A stretch of 64,000 nt of DNA from Phaeodactylibacter sp. (GTDB lineage Bacteria > Bacteroidota > Bacteroidia > Chitinophagales > Saprospiraceae). The translations under genes were made by a program, and so were the position numbers. The notes under the pieces were generated by a model. The model ran no database searches. It saw nothing but the letters and a program-made list of their open reading frames with translations, and had not been told where the DNA came from. The stretch is taken from contig NZ_JALEGS010000021.1 of assembly GCF_022763345.1 (NCBI RefSeq), forward strand, positions 99,083-163,082, read 5' to 3'. Position 1 is the stretch's first letter, and each line of letters opens with the position of its first letter. This document shows positions 56,981 to 64,000 of the stretch, piece by piece.

Positions 56981-58102
56981 TCAATAAGTTGTCATTTGCT
57001 GATCTATGGCTTCGGCCCAGGCCAGAATCCCGCCTTCCAAATTGTAGAGGTTTTGAAAGCCGGCCTCCTGCAATTGCCTTACGGCCCGTGCCGATCGCTG
57101 TCCGCTCCGGCAGTGCAGGATTAAAGGCGTTTCCTTTGAAAGTTCGATGCTACGGGCGGGAAGTTCAGCCATTGGTATGAGCCGCCCGCCCAGGTTGGCG
57201 ATTTCGTACTCGTAGGGCTCCCGCACGTCTATCAATTGGTGAGGTATGCCCTGCTGACGCCATTCCGCCAATTCCGTCACAGTGATAGACGGCAGTGGCT
57301 TTGCAGGAGCAGGGTTGCAAAACTGATCGTAATCAATGAGGTGCCCAATTGCCACTTCGGGATTCTTCACAATCTTAATCGTTCGGGACAAAAGCGTAGC
57401 GGCATCGAAGAGGTAGAGTTTGCCATCCAGTGGTTCCCCGACCCGTGCCAGCAATTTGATGGCTTCATTGGCCTGCATGCTGCCAATAATACCCGGCAGT
57501 ACGCCCAGAACGCCTCCTTCGGCACAATTGGGCACTAGCTCGGGCGGGGGAGGAGTGGGGAAAATATCCCGGTAGTTGGGGCCACGGCTGCCATCTTCCC
57601 GTAGCAGGTTGAAGACCGAGACCTGCCCTTCAAACCTATAGATACTGCCGTATACCAGCGGCTTGCCTTCCAGCACACAAGCATCGTTGCTCAGGTAGCG
57701 GGTGGGGAAGTTGTCGGTACCGTCGATGACCAGGTCGGCCTGACGGACCAACTCACGGGCATTCTCCCTGGTAAAAGGGGCAACAATCGTGCGGATATCA
57801 ATCTGCGGGTTCAGCTTGCGCAGGTGGTCAGCTGCCGCTTCTGCTTTGGGCCGCCCCAGATCTGCTTCTGTAAAAAGCACTTGCCGCTGCAGGTTGCTCA
57901 TTTCCACCCGGTCAAAATCAACGATGGTCAGGTACCCAACGCCAGCTGCCGCCAGATACAGCAATACCGGACTGCCCAGCCCGCCTGCTCCGATCACAAG
58001 CACCCGGCTTTGCTTTAACCGTACCTGCCCTTCCGGACCAAATCCAGGAATGGCCAAATGCCGGGCGTAACGCTTTATTTCAGCCGCATTTAGCCCATCC
58101 AT
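56981..58102 (-). CDS. moeB: MoeB/ThiF-type adenylyltransferase with C-terminal rhodanese domain
   Basis: A 373-residue fusion. The E1-like domain (1-250) has the nucleotide loop LVIGAGGLGSPVL, DFDRVEMSNLQRQVLF, DGTDNFPTRYL and the catalytic Cys in VPNCAEGGVLG. The rhodanese domain (about 275-370) has the active loop HCRSGQRSARA. Such fusions adenylate and sulfurate the C-terminus of MoaD/ThiS-like carriers for molybdopterin, thiamine or thio-tRNA. The two CxxC zinc pairs of E. coli MoeB are absent (GPNYRDIFP replaces the first). No moa or thi genes are adjacent. Confidence 0.9.
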   Translation of the reverse strand: MDGLNAAEIKRYARHLAIPGFGPEGQVRLKQSRVLVIGAGGLGSPVLLYLAAAGVGYLTIVDFDRVEMSNLQRQVLFTEADLGRPKAEAAADHLRKLNPQIDIRTIVAPFTRENARELVRQADLVIDGTDNFPTRYLSNDACVLEGKPLVYGSIYRFEGQVSVFNLLREDGSRGPNYRDIFPTPPPPELVPNCAEGGVLGVLPGIIGSMQANEAIKLLARVGEPLDGKLYLFDAATLLSRTIKIVKNPEVAIGHLIDYDQFCNPAPAKPLPSITVTELAEWRQQGIPHQLIDVREPYEYEIANLGGRLIPMAELPARSIELSKETPLILHCRSGQRSARAVRQLQEAGFQNLYNLEGGILAWAEAIDQQMTTY

Positions 58103-58214
58103 AACGCAACAGAATTAGCTCGTTTTGAAATAAATACAGAATTAATCGGATAGAAATTTTTATTATTCAATATAAATTGGGATTTTTGACATATATAATC
58201 GGTTTTTGGGATAG

Positions 58215-58251
58215 CCTCTCTCCTCTGAAGTTCAAAGGAGGGAGGTTTTTT
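58215..58251 (+). terminator. rightward terminator between two leftward genes
   Basis: CCTCTCTCCT/AGGAGGGAGG forms a 10-bp stem with one G-U pair and an 11-nt loop, followed by six T. It is directly preceded by TTTGGGATAG. Both flanking genes read leftward, and on the minus strand the hairpin lacks a U tail, so it either serves an unrecognised plus-strand transcript or acts imperfectly for the gene ending at 58250. Confidence 0.7.
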
Positions 58252-59314
58252 AGTTTCTGGGCTTTAGCAAAATGCTTTGTTTGAAGTCTTTCTCGAGCAA
58301 CAGCTGAATGTTTGTCAAGACCACTTCCCCCATCGTGCTGCAATCCTCAAAGCGTTTGTTTTTGTGGTGGTGCGCCAGACCATCTGCCAATTCCCTGGTT
58401 TTCTCCGGTGTCGATATTTCGTCCTTCATCATAACGTCCATCAACGCCTTGAATTGTTTTTGTGACGTCTTGACCCGCCCGGCGATCAGGCTGCGTTCCT
58501 CCAGCTGGTACTGCTTGACGGTTTCCGGGGTCATGTGCTGCATGCCCAGGTATATAATGGGGTCGTTTTCCCGGAAATACTGCGGCAGGTAAAATCCCTT
58601 TCGCCCCTCAAAAGATTGCTGGTCAAAGTCAATTGGGCGCATGCGGTACTGAGAGCCTTCAATATCCGGCGTGATGGCGATGACGTAGTTGTAAGCCCGC
58701 ATATCTCCCAGCAGCCGCACAAAACAGCGCTCATTAAACTTGATGAACTCCTTGGCAATACGGATTTGATTGAAAGTCGTTTCCTGCAGGTTGTGCTTCA
58801 TGAAATCATCTCCGGGGATGCCGGCCACGTGCTCTTCAATCAGTGTGGCCCCGTCAATCAGGTAGGTGACGTGATTGGGCGAAAGCAGCCACTCCAGTTC
58901 CAGCCCATACACCCGGGAAGCATCCGCTTTTTTAATGTAGAAATGGTCGTAGTTGTCATTCAGCCGGTTGATGATGCGTACCCGGAACGGCTTGGTATTC
59001 CCAAAGGTACAGAAGTCGATACGGGCTACCGTCAGGTGGTCGAGCACTTCCACGTCCCCATCGGTTTTGAGCAGGGCATAGATCAGTTTCATGGCCTGGT
59101 TGACATCCTCGAAGTCGGACTGAGAGTAATAGACCGTTTCCCAGAGGGTATCGTTGCCTTCCTGATCAAGCAGGGGGATGGAGGACTCATAGCGCAGCAG
59201 GTCGTCGTACTGCATGGGCAGATCGGCCGTGCGGTTGTTTTTCCTAAGGTAGTTCATAAAGGGGCGCTTGACGCTAATCATGACCTTCTTTCTGGAAGGG
59301 ATATTACCTTTCAT
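58250..59314 (-). CDS. kinase-like protein of unknown function, coupled to a lactonase
   Basis: A 354-residue soluble protein I cannot place in a named family. Several features recall the aminoglycoside-phosphotransferase/protein-kinase fold: FYIKKAD (125-131) as the ATP-lysine strand, an acidic helix LELEWLL (138-144), the hinge-like LIEEHVAGIPGDD (158-170), GDMRAYN (203-209) as the catalytic loop with D204 and N209, and RPIDFDQQ (226-233) as the metal-binding Asp strand. The C-terminus (about 260-354) is helical. Its ATG overlaps the stop of the lactonase gene (ATGA), so translation is coupled. Kinase activity is a hypothesis. Confidence 0.6.
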   Translation of the reverse strand: MKGNIPSRKKVMISVKRPFMNYLRKNNRTADLPMQYDDLLRYESSIPLLDQEGNDTLWETVYYSQSDFEDVNQAMKLIYALLKTDGDVEVLDHLTVARIDFCTFGNTKPFRVRIINRLNDNYDHFYIKKADASRVYGLELEWLLSPNHVTYLIDGATLIEEHVAGIPGDDFMKHNLQETTFNQIRIAKEFIKFNERCFVRLLGDMRAYNYVIAITPDIEGSQYRMRPIDFDQQSFEGRKGFYLPQYFRENDPIIYLGMQHMTPETVKQYQLEERSLIAGRVKTSQKQFKALMDVMMKDEISTPEKTRELADGLAHHHKNKRFEDCSTMGEVVLTNIQLLLEKDFKQSILLKPRN

Positions 59315-60483
59315 AGTTCAATAGATTTTATGCAAACGGGGGTGGGGCAGTCGATCACTGCCTGCCGGTTGAGCTGTCCGGACGCCGGGTCGCGTTCAAA
59401 GATGACGATGTTATCGCTGTTTTGATTGGCAACCAACACCTGACTCCCATCCTCTGTGATCATGAAATTGCGCGGGAAGTCGCCCATTGTAGGAGCCCAT
59501 CCTGCGGGTTCCAGCTTTCCGTTTTCGGTCTGAATGCGGTAAATAGCGAGGCTGTTGTGCCCGCGGTTGGAAGCGTAAAGGTGGCGGCCATCCGGGCTGA
59601 CGTGGATGTCAGCACAGGCGCTGAAATCCGTAAAGTCTTCAGGCAGCGTAGTCAGCGTTTGGATGGGGGACAAAGCGCCGGTGGTTTTTTCCATTTGGAA
59701 TACGTCCACCGTATTATTGATTTCATTAATCAGGTAAGCTACCGGCAGGGTAGGGTGAAAAGCCAAATGCCGGGGGCCCGCCCCGGGAGCGGTCTGTACA
59801 AATTCCTGATCGGTTGGTTGGAGCAGCCCTTTCGCTGTTATCCGGAAGCTCATCACCCGGTCGGTCCCTTTATCAGCAATATACACCCATGGACCTTTAG
59901 GAGCCTGTATGATACAATGCGGGTGAGAAGCTTCCTGCTGCTCATTCGGGCCGGACCCGTTAAAGGTCTGCTGATCGGTTGCTTCGCCCAGGCTGCCATC
60001 CTCGTTGCGGGGGTATACGGCTACCGTCCCACCTACATAGTTCGCTGCCATCACAAACTGGCCATCGTTGCTGATGCTGACATAGCAGGGCGCAAAACCG
60101 TAGGAAGGCTGTCGGTTAAGGAAAGTGAGCCCGCCTTCCGGGCTTATTTTATAGCAGTAAATGTAGCCACTGCTGTCGGCTCCTCCGGGCACCAGTTCGC
60201 TGGCGGCGTAGAGCATGCGTTTGGCAGTATCAATCGTCAGGTAGGAAGGATTTTCAATGCCGGCAGTAGTGTGGGCGCGGGTAAAAAGGCTGTCTTGGTC
60301 TGGAGCGAGGGTGTAAATCCCGGCGGCTTTGCCATTCACGTGCCCCAGTTGCTGCGTGTAGGTGCCGATCATCAGCATGGCCGAAGAAGGGGCTTCAGTA
60401 GCGGAGGACTGATCAGATGATTCCTTCATGGTGCAAGCGTTGATTCCTAAAATCAGTACGAGTAGAAAGTATACCTTTGTCAT
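59311..60483 (-). CDS. lactonase family beta-propeller lipoprotein (6-phosphogluconolactonase-like, YbhE/Pgl type)
   Basis: From ATG 60483 the protein has 390 residues with a lipoprotein signal ILGINACTMK. The seven-bladed lactonase propeller is recognised by LMIGTYTQ, NPSYLTIDTAKRMLYAASE, QEASHPHCIIQAPKGPWVYI, GPRHLAFHPTLPVAYLINE, ADIHVSPDGRHLYASNRGH and GDFPRNFMITEDG. Cytoplasmic Pgl hydrolyses 6-phosphogluconolactone; this one is exported, so the substrate is probably another lactone. It starts a two-gene leftward operon with the kinase-like gene. The longer start at 60498 is not needed. Confidence 0.88.
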   Translation of the reverse strand: MTKVYFLLVLILGINACTMKESSDQSSATEAPSSAMLMIGTYTQQLGHVNGKAAGIYTLAPDQDSLFTRAHTTAGIENPSYLTIDTAKRMLYAASELVPGGADSSGYIYCYKISPEGGLTFLNRQPSYGFAPCYVSISNDGQFVMAANYVGGTVAVYPRNEDGSLGEATDQQTFNGSGPNEQQEASHPHCIIQAPKGPWVYIADKGTDRVMSFRITAKGLLQPTDQEFVQTAPGAGPRHLAFHPTLPVAYLINEINNTVDVFQMEKTTGALSPIQTLTTLPEDFTDFSACADIHVSPDGRHLYASNRGHNSLAIYRIQTENGKLEPAGWAPTMGDFPRNFMITEDGSQVLVANQNSDNIVIFERDPASGQLNRQAVIDCPTPVCIKSIEL

Positions 60484-60521
60484 GTTTTTCGTTTGCACTC
60501 AATCTAAAGCTTTTTTTACAA

Positions 60522-61463
60522 ATGCCGACCGGTCTGATTATCTGTTTGGACAAACCACACCCTTATTTACCTGATCAGCTCACGAAGGCGGGTTATGAGG
60601 TGCGTGCCGCTTATACGGAATCTTTTGAACGCCTGCGGGAAGATTTGCAAAGAGCCAGGGGCCTCATCCTGCGCAGCCGCTTTACCCTGGACCGCGCTTT
60701 TTTGGAAGCCTGCCCCAATCTGCGATTCATCGCCCGCATGGGCATCGGGTTGGAGCATGTAGATGTAGCTTACGCCGAAAGCCAGGGCATTGCCGTGCTG
60801 AACTCACCGGAGGGAAGCCGGGATACCGTTGCAGAACAAACCATGGGCATGATGCTGGGGCTGCTCAATCATATCAATAAAGCGCACCAGGAAATACAGC
60901 AGGGCACTTGGGACCGCAAAAGCAACCAAAGCTTTGAGCTGCGCCACCGCACCGTTGGCATTATCGGTTTTGGCAATATCGGGTCGGCTGTGGCTCAGCG
61001 CCTGTCGGGTTTCGGATGCCGGGTGATCGCCTATGATAAGTTCAAGAGCGGATTTGGAAATGATGGGGTGGAAGAAGTCAGCCTGGCACAATTACAAAAA
61101 GAGGCTGACATCGTTACCGTGCACATTCCCTACGATGCGGATAACCACTACTTCATCAACGAAGCGCTGCTCGTCGGCTTCAGCAAGCCATTCTATCTGC
61201 TCAATACTGCCCGCGGGCTGGTCCTGGATACCGCAGCACTGGCCAGGCAATTGCAATCCGGCAAAGTGCTGGGCGCTGCGCTCGATGTGCTGGAGTACGA
61301 AGAGCAGGCCTTCAATGTTCTGGAGTTGAGCACCTTGCCCGCTCCCTTTCAGTACCTGCGGCAGGCTCCAAATGTCATTCTCACCCCCCACACAGCGGGG
61401 CTTTCCCATGAGGTGATGGAAGCCCATGCGAAGGTGCTGGTGGAAAAAATAAGGGGTTTGTAA
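60522..61463 (+). CDS. D-2-hydroxyacid dehydrogenase (phosphoglycerate dehydrogenase-like)
   Basis: From ATG 60522 the protein has 313 residues. The NAD site is VGIIGFGNIGSAVAQRL (about 144-160). The substrate Arg is in LNTARGLVLD (about 222-231), and the Glu/His pair lies in the last 70 residues with LTPHTAGLSHE. GIGLEHVDV and EQTMGMMLGLLNH are standard. It oxidises or reduces a 2-hydroxy acid; the short form without an ACT domain does not prove a serine-synthesis role. The upstream in-frame ATG at 60477 overlaps the divergent lactonase start and is less likely. Confidence 0.9.
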   Translation: MPTGLIICLDKPHPYLPDQLTKAGYEVRAAYTESFERLREDLQRARGLILRSRFTLDRAFLEACPNLRFIARMGIGLEHVDVAYAESQGIAVLNSPEGSRDTVAEQTMGMMLGLLNHINKAHQEIQQGTWDRKSNQSFELRHRTVGIIGFGNIGSAVAQRLSGFGCRVIAYDKFKSGFGNDGVEEVSLAQLQKEADIVTVHIPYDADNHYFINEALLVGFSKPFYLLNTARGLVLDTAALARQLQSGKVLGAALDVLEYEEQAFNVLELSTLPAPFQYLRQAPNVILTPHTAGLSHEVMEAHAKVLVEKIRGL

Positions 61464-61501
61464 AAAAGTCGTACTTTAGGATGGTCATTTAAAGCCTCAA
61501 A

Positions 61502-62056
61502 ATGTACGGACTAGTCAACAAAGCCATAAAGGAAATGATGATCCAGGAATATGGAACCAATGGTTGGCAGGCCATTTGTGAAGCAGTAGACCTGGAGAAT
61601 GATCATTTCATTAATCTACAGCCATATCCTGACGAGTTGACCTATCAAATGGTTACAGCGGCTGCCTGTTATGCCAACCAACCGGTGCCGGATATCCTGA
61701 AAGCCTTTGGCCATCACTGGATCAAATATACAGGTCAGAATGGCTATGGGGATATGCTGAATCTTGGAGGACATGATTTGCCAACTTTTTTATCGAATTT
61801 GGACCGCATGCACGCCGGGATGAGCCATGCATACCCCGAACTCCGCCCCCCCTCCTTTAGGTGTGAAACCCTTTCCCCAAACAAGCTGCGGTTGCATTAT
61901 CAAAGTGAAAGGGAAGGGTTGCCCCCTTTTGTGATTGGTCTTTTAGAGGGGTTGGGAGAATACCTGAATACCCCGCTTCGGGTTGATCACTCCGGTCCCT
62001 GTGATCTAGACCAAAACTGTGAAGTTTTTCATATTGATCTGCTTGAGGAAGCTTAG
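61502..62056 (+). CDS. H-NOX heme-based gas sensor
   Basis: A 184-residue stand-alone H-NOX domain. The start MYGLVNKAIKEMM is typical. The proximal heme ligand is His104 in DRMHAGMS, Pro115 or Pro116 lies in PELRPPSF, and the heme-carboxylate motif YxSxR is present as YQSER (133-137). In the family, NO (and sometimes O2 or CO) bound to ferrous heme changes the activity of a partner kinase or cyclase. Asp/Gln/Tyr of the distal pocket cannot be assigned by eye. It is 93 bp upstream of an HNOBA-kinase gene on the same strand, its evident partner. Confidence 0.93.
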   Translation: MYGLVNKAIKEMMIQEYGTNGWQAICEAVDLENDHFINLQPYPDELTYQMVTAAACYANQPVPDILKAFGHHWIKYTGQNGYGDMLNLGGHDLPTFLSNLDRMHAGMSHAYPELRPPSFRCETLSPNKLRLHYQSEREGLPPFVIGLLEGLGEYLNTPLRVDHSGPCDLDQNCEVFHIDLLEEA

Positions 62057-62149
62057 GGAAACGGATTAGCATAGGGTGGCTTTAATGCTAATGCTATGAT
62101 CTAACGATGGGCTTTCAGAGTAAACGGATTTCTTTAGCGATACCTATTT

Positions 62150-63388
62150 ATGACACATCCAGACCAACCTGAAATTCAGGCAAACTTTGCATTTATTGAC
62201 CGTTTTTCACCTTTTTTCTTTTGTATAGATCAATTTTGTACGATTGTAGAGGTAGGGCGCAGCTTGCGTAAGATTCTGAATTGGCAGGAAGACGCTACCC
62301 CATTTTCTGAACTACTGAGAATCAGATTCCCCTATAAACTTGATTTAAACTATGAGGTGCTCTTTAAAACACAGGGGACAGTTATGGTTTTTGATATCAA
62401 GGGTAAAAGGTCACAGCTCAAAGGAGAATTTGTTGCACTGTCAAATATTCCGGGTAAGTTAACCTTTATTGGAAGCCTGCTGCTGAATCCTAATGAGCAG
62501 ATGCAGGATTTAAAACTGAGCCTCGCTGATTTCCCATCGAATGACAACAGCTCTAATTTACTCTTTTCGCTTATGGCGCAGCAATCAACGCTGGAGGAAG
62601 TAACCGGGCTGACCAGAGCGCTTCAGCGGCAAAGCCAGGAGCTACTTGAGGTTAACCAGGAGCTGATGCAGTACACACATGCCGTTTCTCACGATTTAAA
62701 AACGCCTCTTCGCAGTATTACGAGCTTTATGCAGCTTCTTCGCCGCAGTTTTGATCAATTGACTCCAGTGCAAGAAGAGTATGTCGGCTTTATTATGCAG
62801 GGGGCAAGCCGAATGGAACAGCTGATCAATGATTTGTCCGTCCATTCTGGCATTAGAGACCGGCCAGTTAGAATGGAGGAGGTAGACACAGAGGCTTTGA
62901 TACACGAAGTGGCTAAAGGGTTGGTGAGCCAGTTGAATGAGTTCAATGGGCAAATTGAAATTACGCCCCTCCCGGTAGTTATGGGAGATAAGAACCGGCT
63001 GTATCAGCTGTTCAGCAACTTACTCCAAAACAGTCTCAAATACCGATCCGAAAAAGCACCACTACTCCAGGTAGAGGCACTAAAAGAGGATGACCATTGG
63101 GTATTCAGGTTCACGGATAACGGTATTGGCATTGATAAAGCCTTCCAATCCAAAATTTTCAAACCTTTTACCCGATTGCACAATTATTCCAGTATCGAAG
63201 GCTCCGGGTTGGGGCTGGCTATTTGCCAAAAAATAGTGGAACAGCATTTTGGAGAAATTAGCGTAGACAGCGACCTTGGGAAAGGAGCTACCTTTATTGT
63301 CCGGCTCCCTGTTTCAATACCTGAGACTACTCCCGCCCCAGCACCTGCACCCAGTACCCTTCCTGAACGGCAGCACCCATCTGCTTGA
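62150..63388 (+). CDS. H-NOX-associated (HNOBA) histidine kinase
   Basis: A 412-residue kinase without membrane segments. Residues 10-170 match the heme-NO-binding-associated domain first defined in guanylate cyclases: FIDRFSPFFFCIDQF, VGRSLRKIL, RIRFPYKLD, then FIGSLLLNP and LKLSLADFPSNDNSSNLLF, running into a coiled coil (about 145-175). HisKA follows with His181 in AVSHDLKTPLRS, and an intact ATPase domain with FSNLLQNSLKY, FTDNGIGID and GSGLGLAICQ. It should read the state of the H-NOX protein encoded just upstream. No response regulator is adjacent. Its Pro-rich C-terminal 20 residues overlap the converging CAP gene by 62 bp. Confidence 0.93.
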   Translation: MTHPDQPEIQANFAFIDRFSPFFFCIDQFCTIVEVGRSLRKILNWQEDATPFSELLRIRFPYKLDLNYEVLFKTQGTVMVFDIKGKRSQLKGEFVALSNIPGKLTFIGSLLLNPNEQMQDLKLSLADFPSNDNSSNLLFSLMAQQSTLEEVTGLTRALQRQSQELLEVNQELMQYTHAVSHDLKTPLRSITSFMQLLRRSFDQLTPVQEEYVGFIMQGASRMEQLINDLSVHSGIRDRPVRMEEVDTEALIHEVAKGLVSQLNEFNGQIEITPLPVVMGDKNRLYQLFSNLLQNSLKYRSEKAPLLQVEALKEDDHWVFRFTDNGIGIDKAFQSKIFKPFTRLHNYSSIEGSGLGLAICQKIVEQHFGEISVDSDLGKGATFIVRLPVSIPETTPAPAPAPSTLPERQHPSA

Positions 63389-63806
63389 AATCCGCCGACA
63401 TCATATTTCTGCAGTGCGACGTACTTTCCTGCCACCCGGCTACCACAGCAGCTGCGTCCGGATAGTTGTAGGCAATGTTTTCACCGATATTCCGCCAGGC
63501 AAAACCTGCCTCCCGGGCGCGGGTGCTGACGTTGCTGCCATCTGATCCCTGATGGCTGAAAAAGTCTTGCTGGGCCATATCTTCAGCATGGCGTTGAGCA
63601 GCTTGCTCCAGGCGGCTGTCCCAGCTTAGAGGCGGTACCGGCGGCATACGCTTCAGCCCACAGCGGCAGCCCCGGGACCGCAGGTCATTGACGGCTTCGA
63701 GTATGGCTTGTGCAGCGCCGGGGGTGGTGGCAGGCTCCACAGGCGCGTCTAAAGTGGAGCAATGCAGTGCCAAAATTGCGGTAAGCAAAAGAAGTGTTGT
63801 TTTCAT
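63327..63806 (-). CDS. secreted CAP (SCP/PR1-like) domain protein
   Basis: A 159-residue protein with an N-terminal hydrophobic segment (MKTTLLLLTAILALHC). The CAP fold is clear: VNDLRSRGCRCG, LSWDSRLEQAAQRHAEDMA with the first His, FSHQGSDGSN, GENIAYNY, VAGWQESTSHCRNMM with the second His, and a final GYWVQVLGRE. Two cysteines in RGCRCG and one in SHCRN may bridge. CAP proteins are secreted; their bacterial roles are mostly unknown. Its 3' end overlaps the kinase gene antisense by 62 bp. Confidence 0.9.
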   Translation of the reverse strand: MKTTLLLLTAILALHCSTLDAPVEPATTPGAAQAILEAVNDLRSRGCRCGLKRMPPVPPLSWDSRLEQAAQRHAEDMAQQDFFSHQGSDGSNVSTRAREAGFAWRNIGENIAYNYPDAAAVVAGWQESTSHCRNMMSADFKQMGAAVQEGYWVQVLGRE

Positions 63807-63920
63807 TTAATAAAAATTTGATATGGGCCTTTTGATCATCTGAGGTGAAAAAACGTATTATTGTATTTATCGGGGGCGGTGCATGCCTGTTTTTTAGCAA
63901 ATGCTCCCCCAAATGATTAT

Positions 63921-63941
63921 GAGATGCTAACATAGCATCTC
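63921..63941. promoter_or_regulatory. perfect inverted repeat upstream of the last gene
   Basis: GAGATGCTA-ACA-TAGCATCTC is an exact 9-bp inverted repeat with a 3-nt centre, 40 bp upstream of the ATG at 63982. No T run follows on either strand, so an operator is more likely than a terminator. A weaker GC-rich hairpin (GGGGG/CCCCC, 63872-63910) adjoins it. Confidence 0.5.
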
Positions 63942-63981
63942 TAAATGCTCAGTACGCTAAACATCCATTAAAAAACACACT

Positions 63982-64000
63982 ATGGCCCTTGATTATTATC
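63982..64000 (+). CDS. start of a gene cut by the window edge
   Basis: ATG at 63982 begins MALDYY and runs off the window after six codons. An A-rich leader (TTAAAAAACACACT) precedes it, as usual for Bacteroidota starts. MALDYY would fit the beginning of a DnaJ/CbpA-type co-chaperone, but six residues cannot establish that. Confidence 0.35.

Noticed and set aside
58535..59425. 296-codon rightward ORF
   Set aside because: Antisense shadow of the kinase-like gene, with no domain of its own and no promoter.
59422..60420. 332-codon rightward ORF
   Set aside because: It lies wholly antisense to the lactonase gene, whose propeller motifs are unmistakable; the length reflects codon bias on the opposite strand.
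62065..62092. ATTAGCAT...ATGCTAAT inverted repeat between the H-NOX and kinase genes as a terminator
   Set aside because: The stem is A/T-rich with a 12-nt loop and no T run, so it is too weak to call a terminator or to separate the two genes.
63921..63941. Inverted repeat as a CIRCE (HrcA) element
   Set aside because: CIRCE is TTAGCACTC-N9-GAGTGCTAA; this repeat differs in both sequence and spacing.

Overview
The window looks like a chromosomal segment of a Bacteroidota bacterium, most likely of the Saprospiria/Lewinella type. The evidence is: two proteins with Por-type C-terminal sorting domains (type IX secretion), a GldC gliding protein, BACON and GEVED modules, a DUF4249 lipoprotein, a fused E1 alpha/beta 2-oxoacid dehydrogenase, a YpdA bacillithiol-type reductase, A-rich leaders without Shine-Dalgarno sequences, and several promoters of the Bacteroidota form (TTG, 18-20 nt, TAnnTTTG). 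Placement below phylum is inference. The region is mostly ordinary chromosome with one clear mobile element.

Layout. 1-1.1 kb: a peroxide-defence operon (DoxX-like protein, thiol peroxidase, OhrR-type MarR regulator cut by the window edge). 1.2-3.2 kb: small lipoprotein, acetyltransferase, secreted zincin. 3.5-6.8 kb: tRNA-Ala, a GT-C glycosyltransferase, and a YpdA operon. 6.8-9.7 kb: a hybrid response regulator with a degenerate kinase core and a lone receiver protein. 10-12.1 kb: polyprenyl synthetase, SSAT-like acetyltransferase, acylphosphatase. 12.1-13.4 kb: an intact, recently inserted ISAs1-family element with perfect ends and a 10-bp target duplication. 13.4-19.2 kb: a 1913-residue secreted M43-type metalloprotease. 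19.5-25.4 kb: a small zinc-ribbon protein, an amidohydrolase, an unknown secreted protein and an osmoprotectant ABC transporter. 25.6-33.8 kb: a second ABC transporter, serine acetyltransferase, membrane proteins, penicillin acylase, YaaA, a candidate small RNA locus and a DUF1573 protein. 34-44.8 kb: E1 dehydrogenase, gamma-glutamyltransferase, copper ATPase, DUF4249 lipoprotein, NAD(P)-binding protein, GldC, SRP RNA and transaldolase. 44.9-53.5 kb: nucleoside phosphorylase, ArsC-like protein, two tandem TPR histidine kinases, hemF, two tandem lipoproteins and a LuxE-like enzyme. 53.5-61.5 kb: a second T9SS cargo, a saccharopine-dehydrogenase-like reductase, a DHFR-like reductase, MoeB-rhodanese, a kinase-like protein coupled to a lactonase, and a D-2-hydroxyacid dehydrogenase. 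61.5-63.8 kb: an H-NOX/HNOBA-kinase gas-sensing pair and a CAP-domain protein.

How the parts connect. Thiol redox chemistry recurs: OhrR/peroxidase, YpdA, serine acetyltransferase, ArsC-like protein, YaaA and gamma-glutamyltransferase. Signal transduction is dense, with three histidine kinases, one apparent pseudokinase hybrid, one lone receiver and one H-NOX sensor. Tandem duplication shaped the area around hemF: the kinase pair on one side and the lipoprotein pair on the other each keep a scrap of the neighbouring gene's 5' end. The observations most worth following are the H-NOX/HNOBA kinase pair, the hemF duplication scar, the kinase-like protein translationally coupled to a lactonase, and several gene-free stretches that carry promoter, hairpin and terminator signals consistent with small RNAs.
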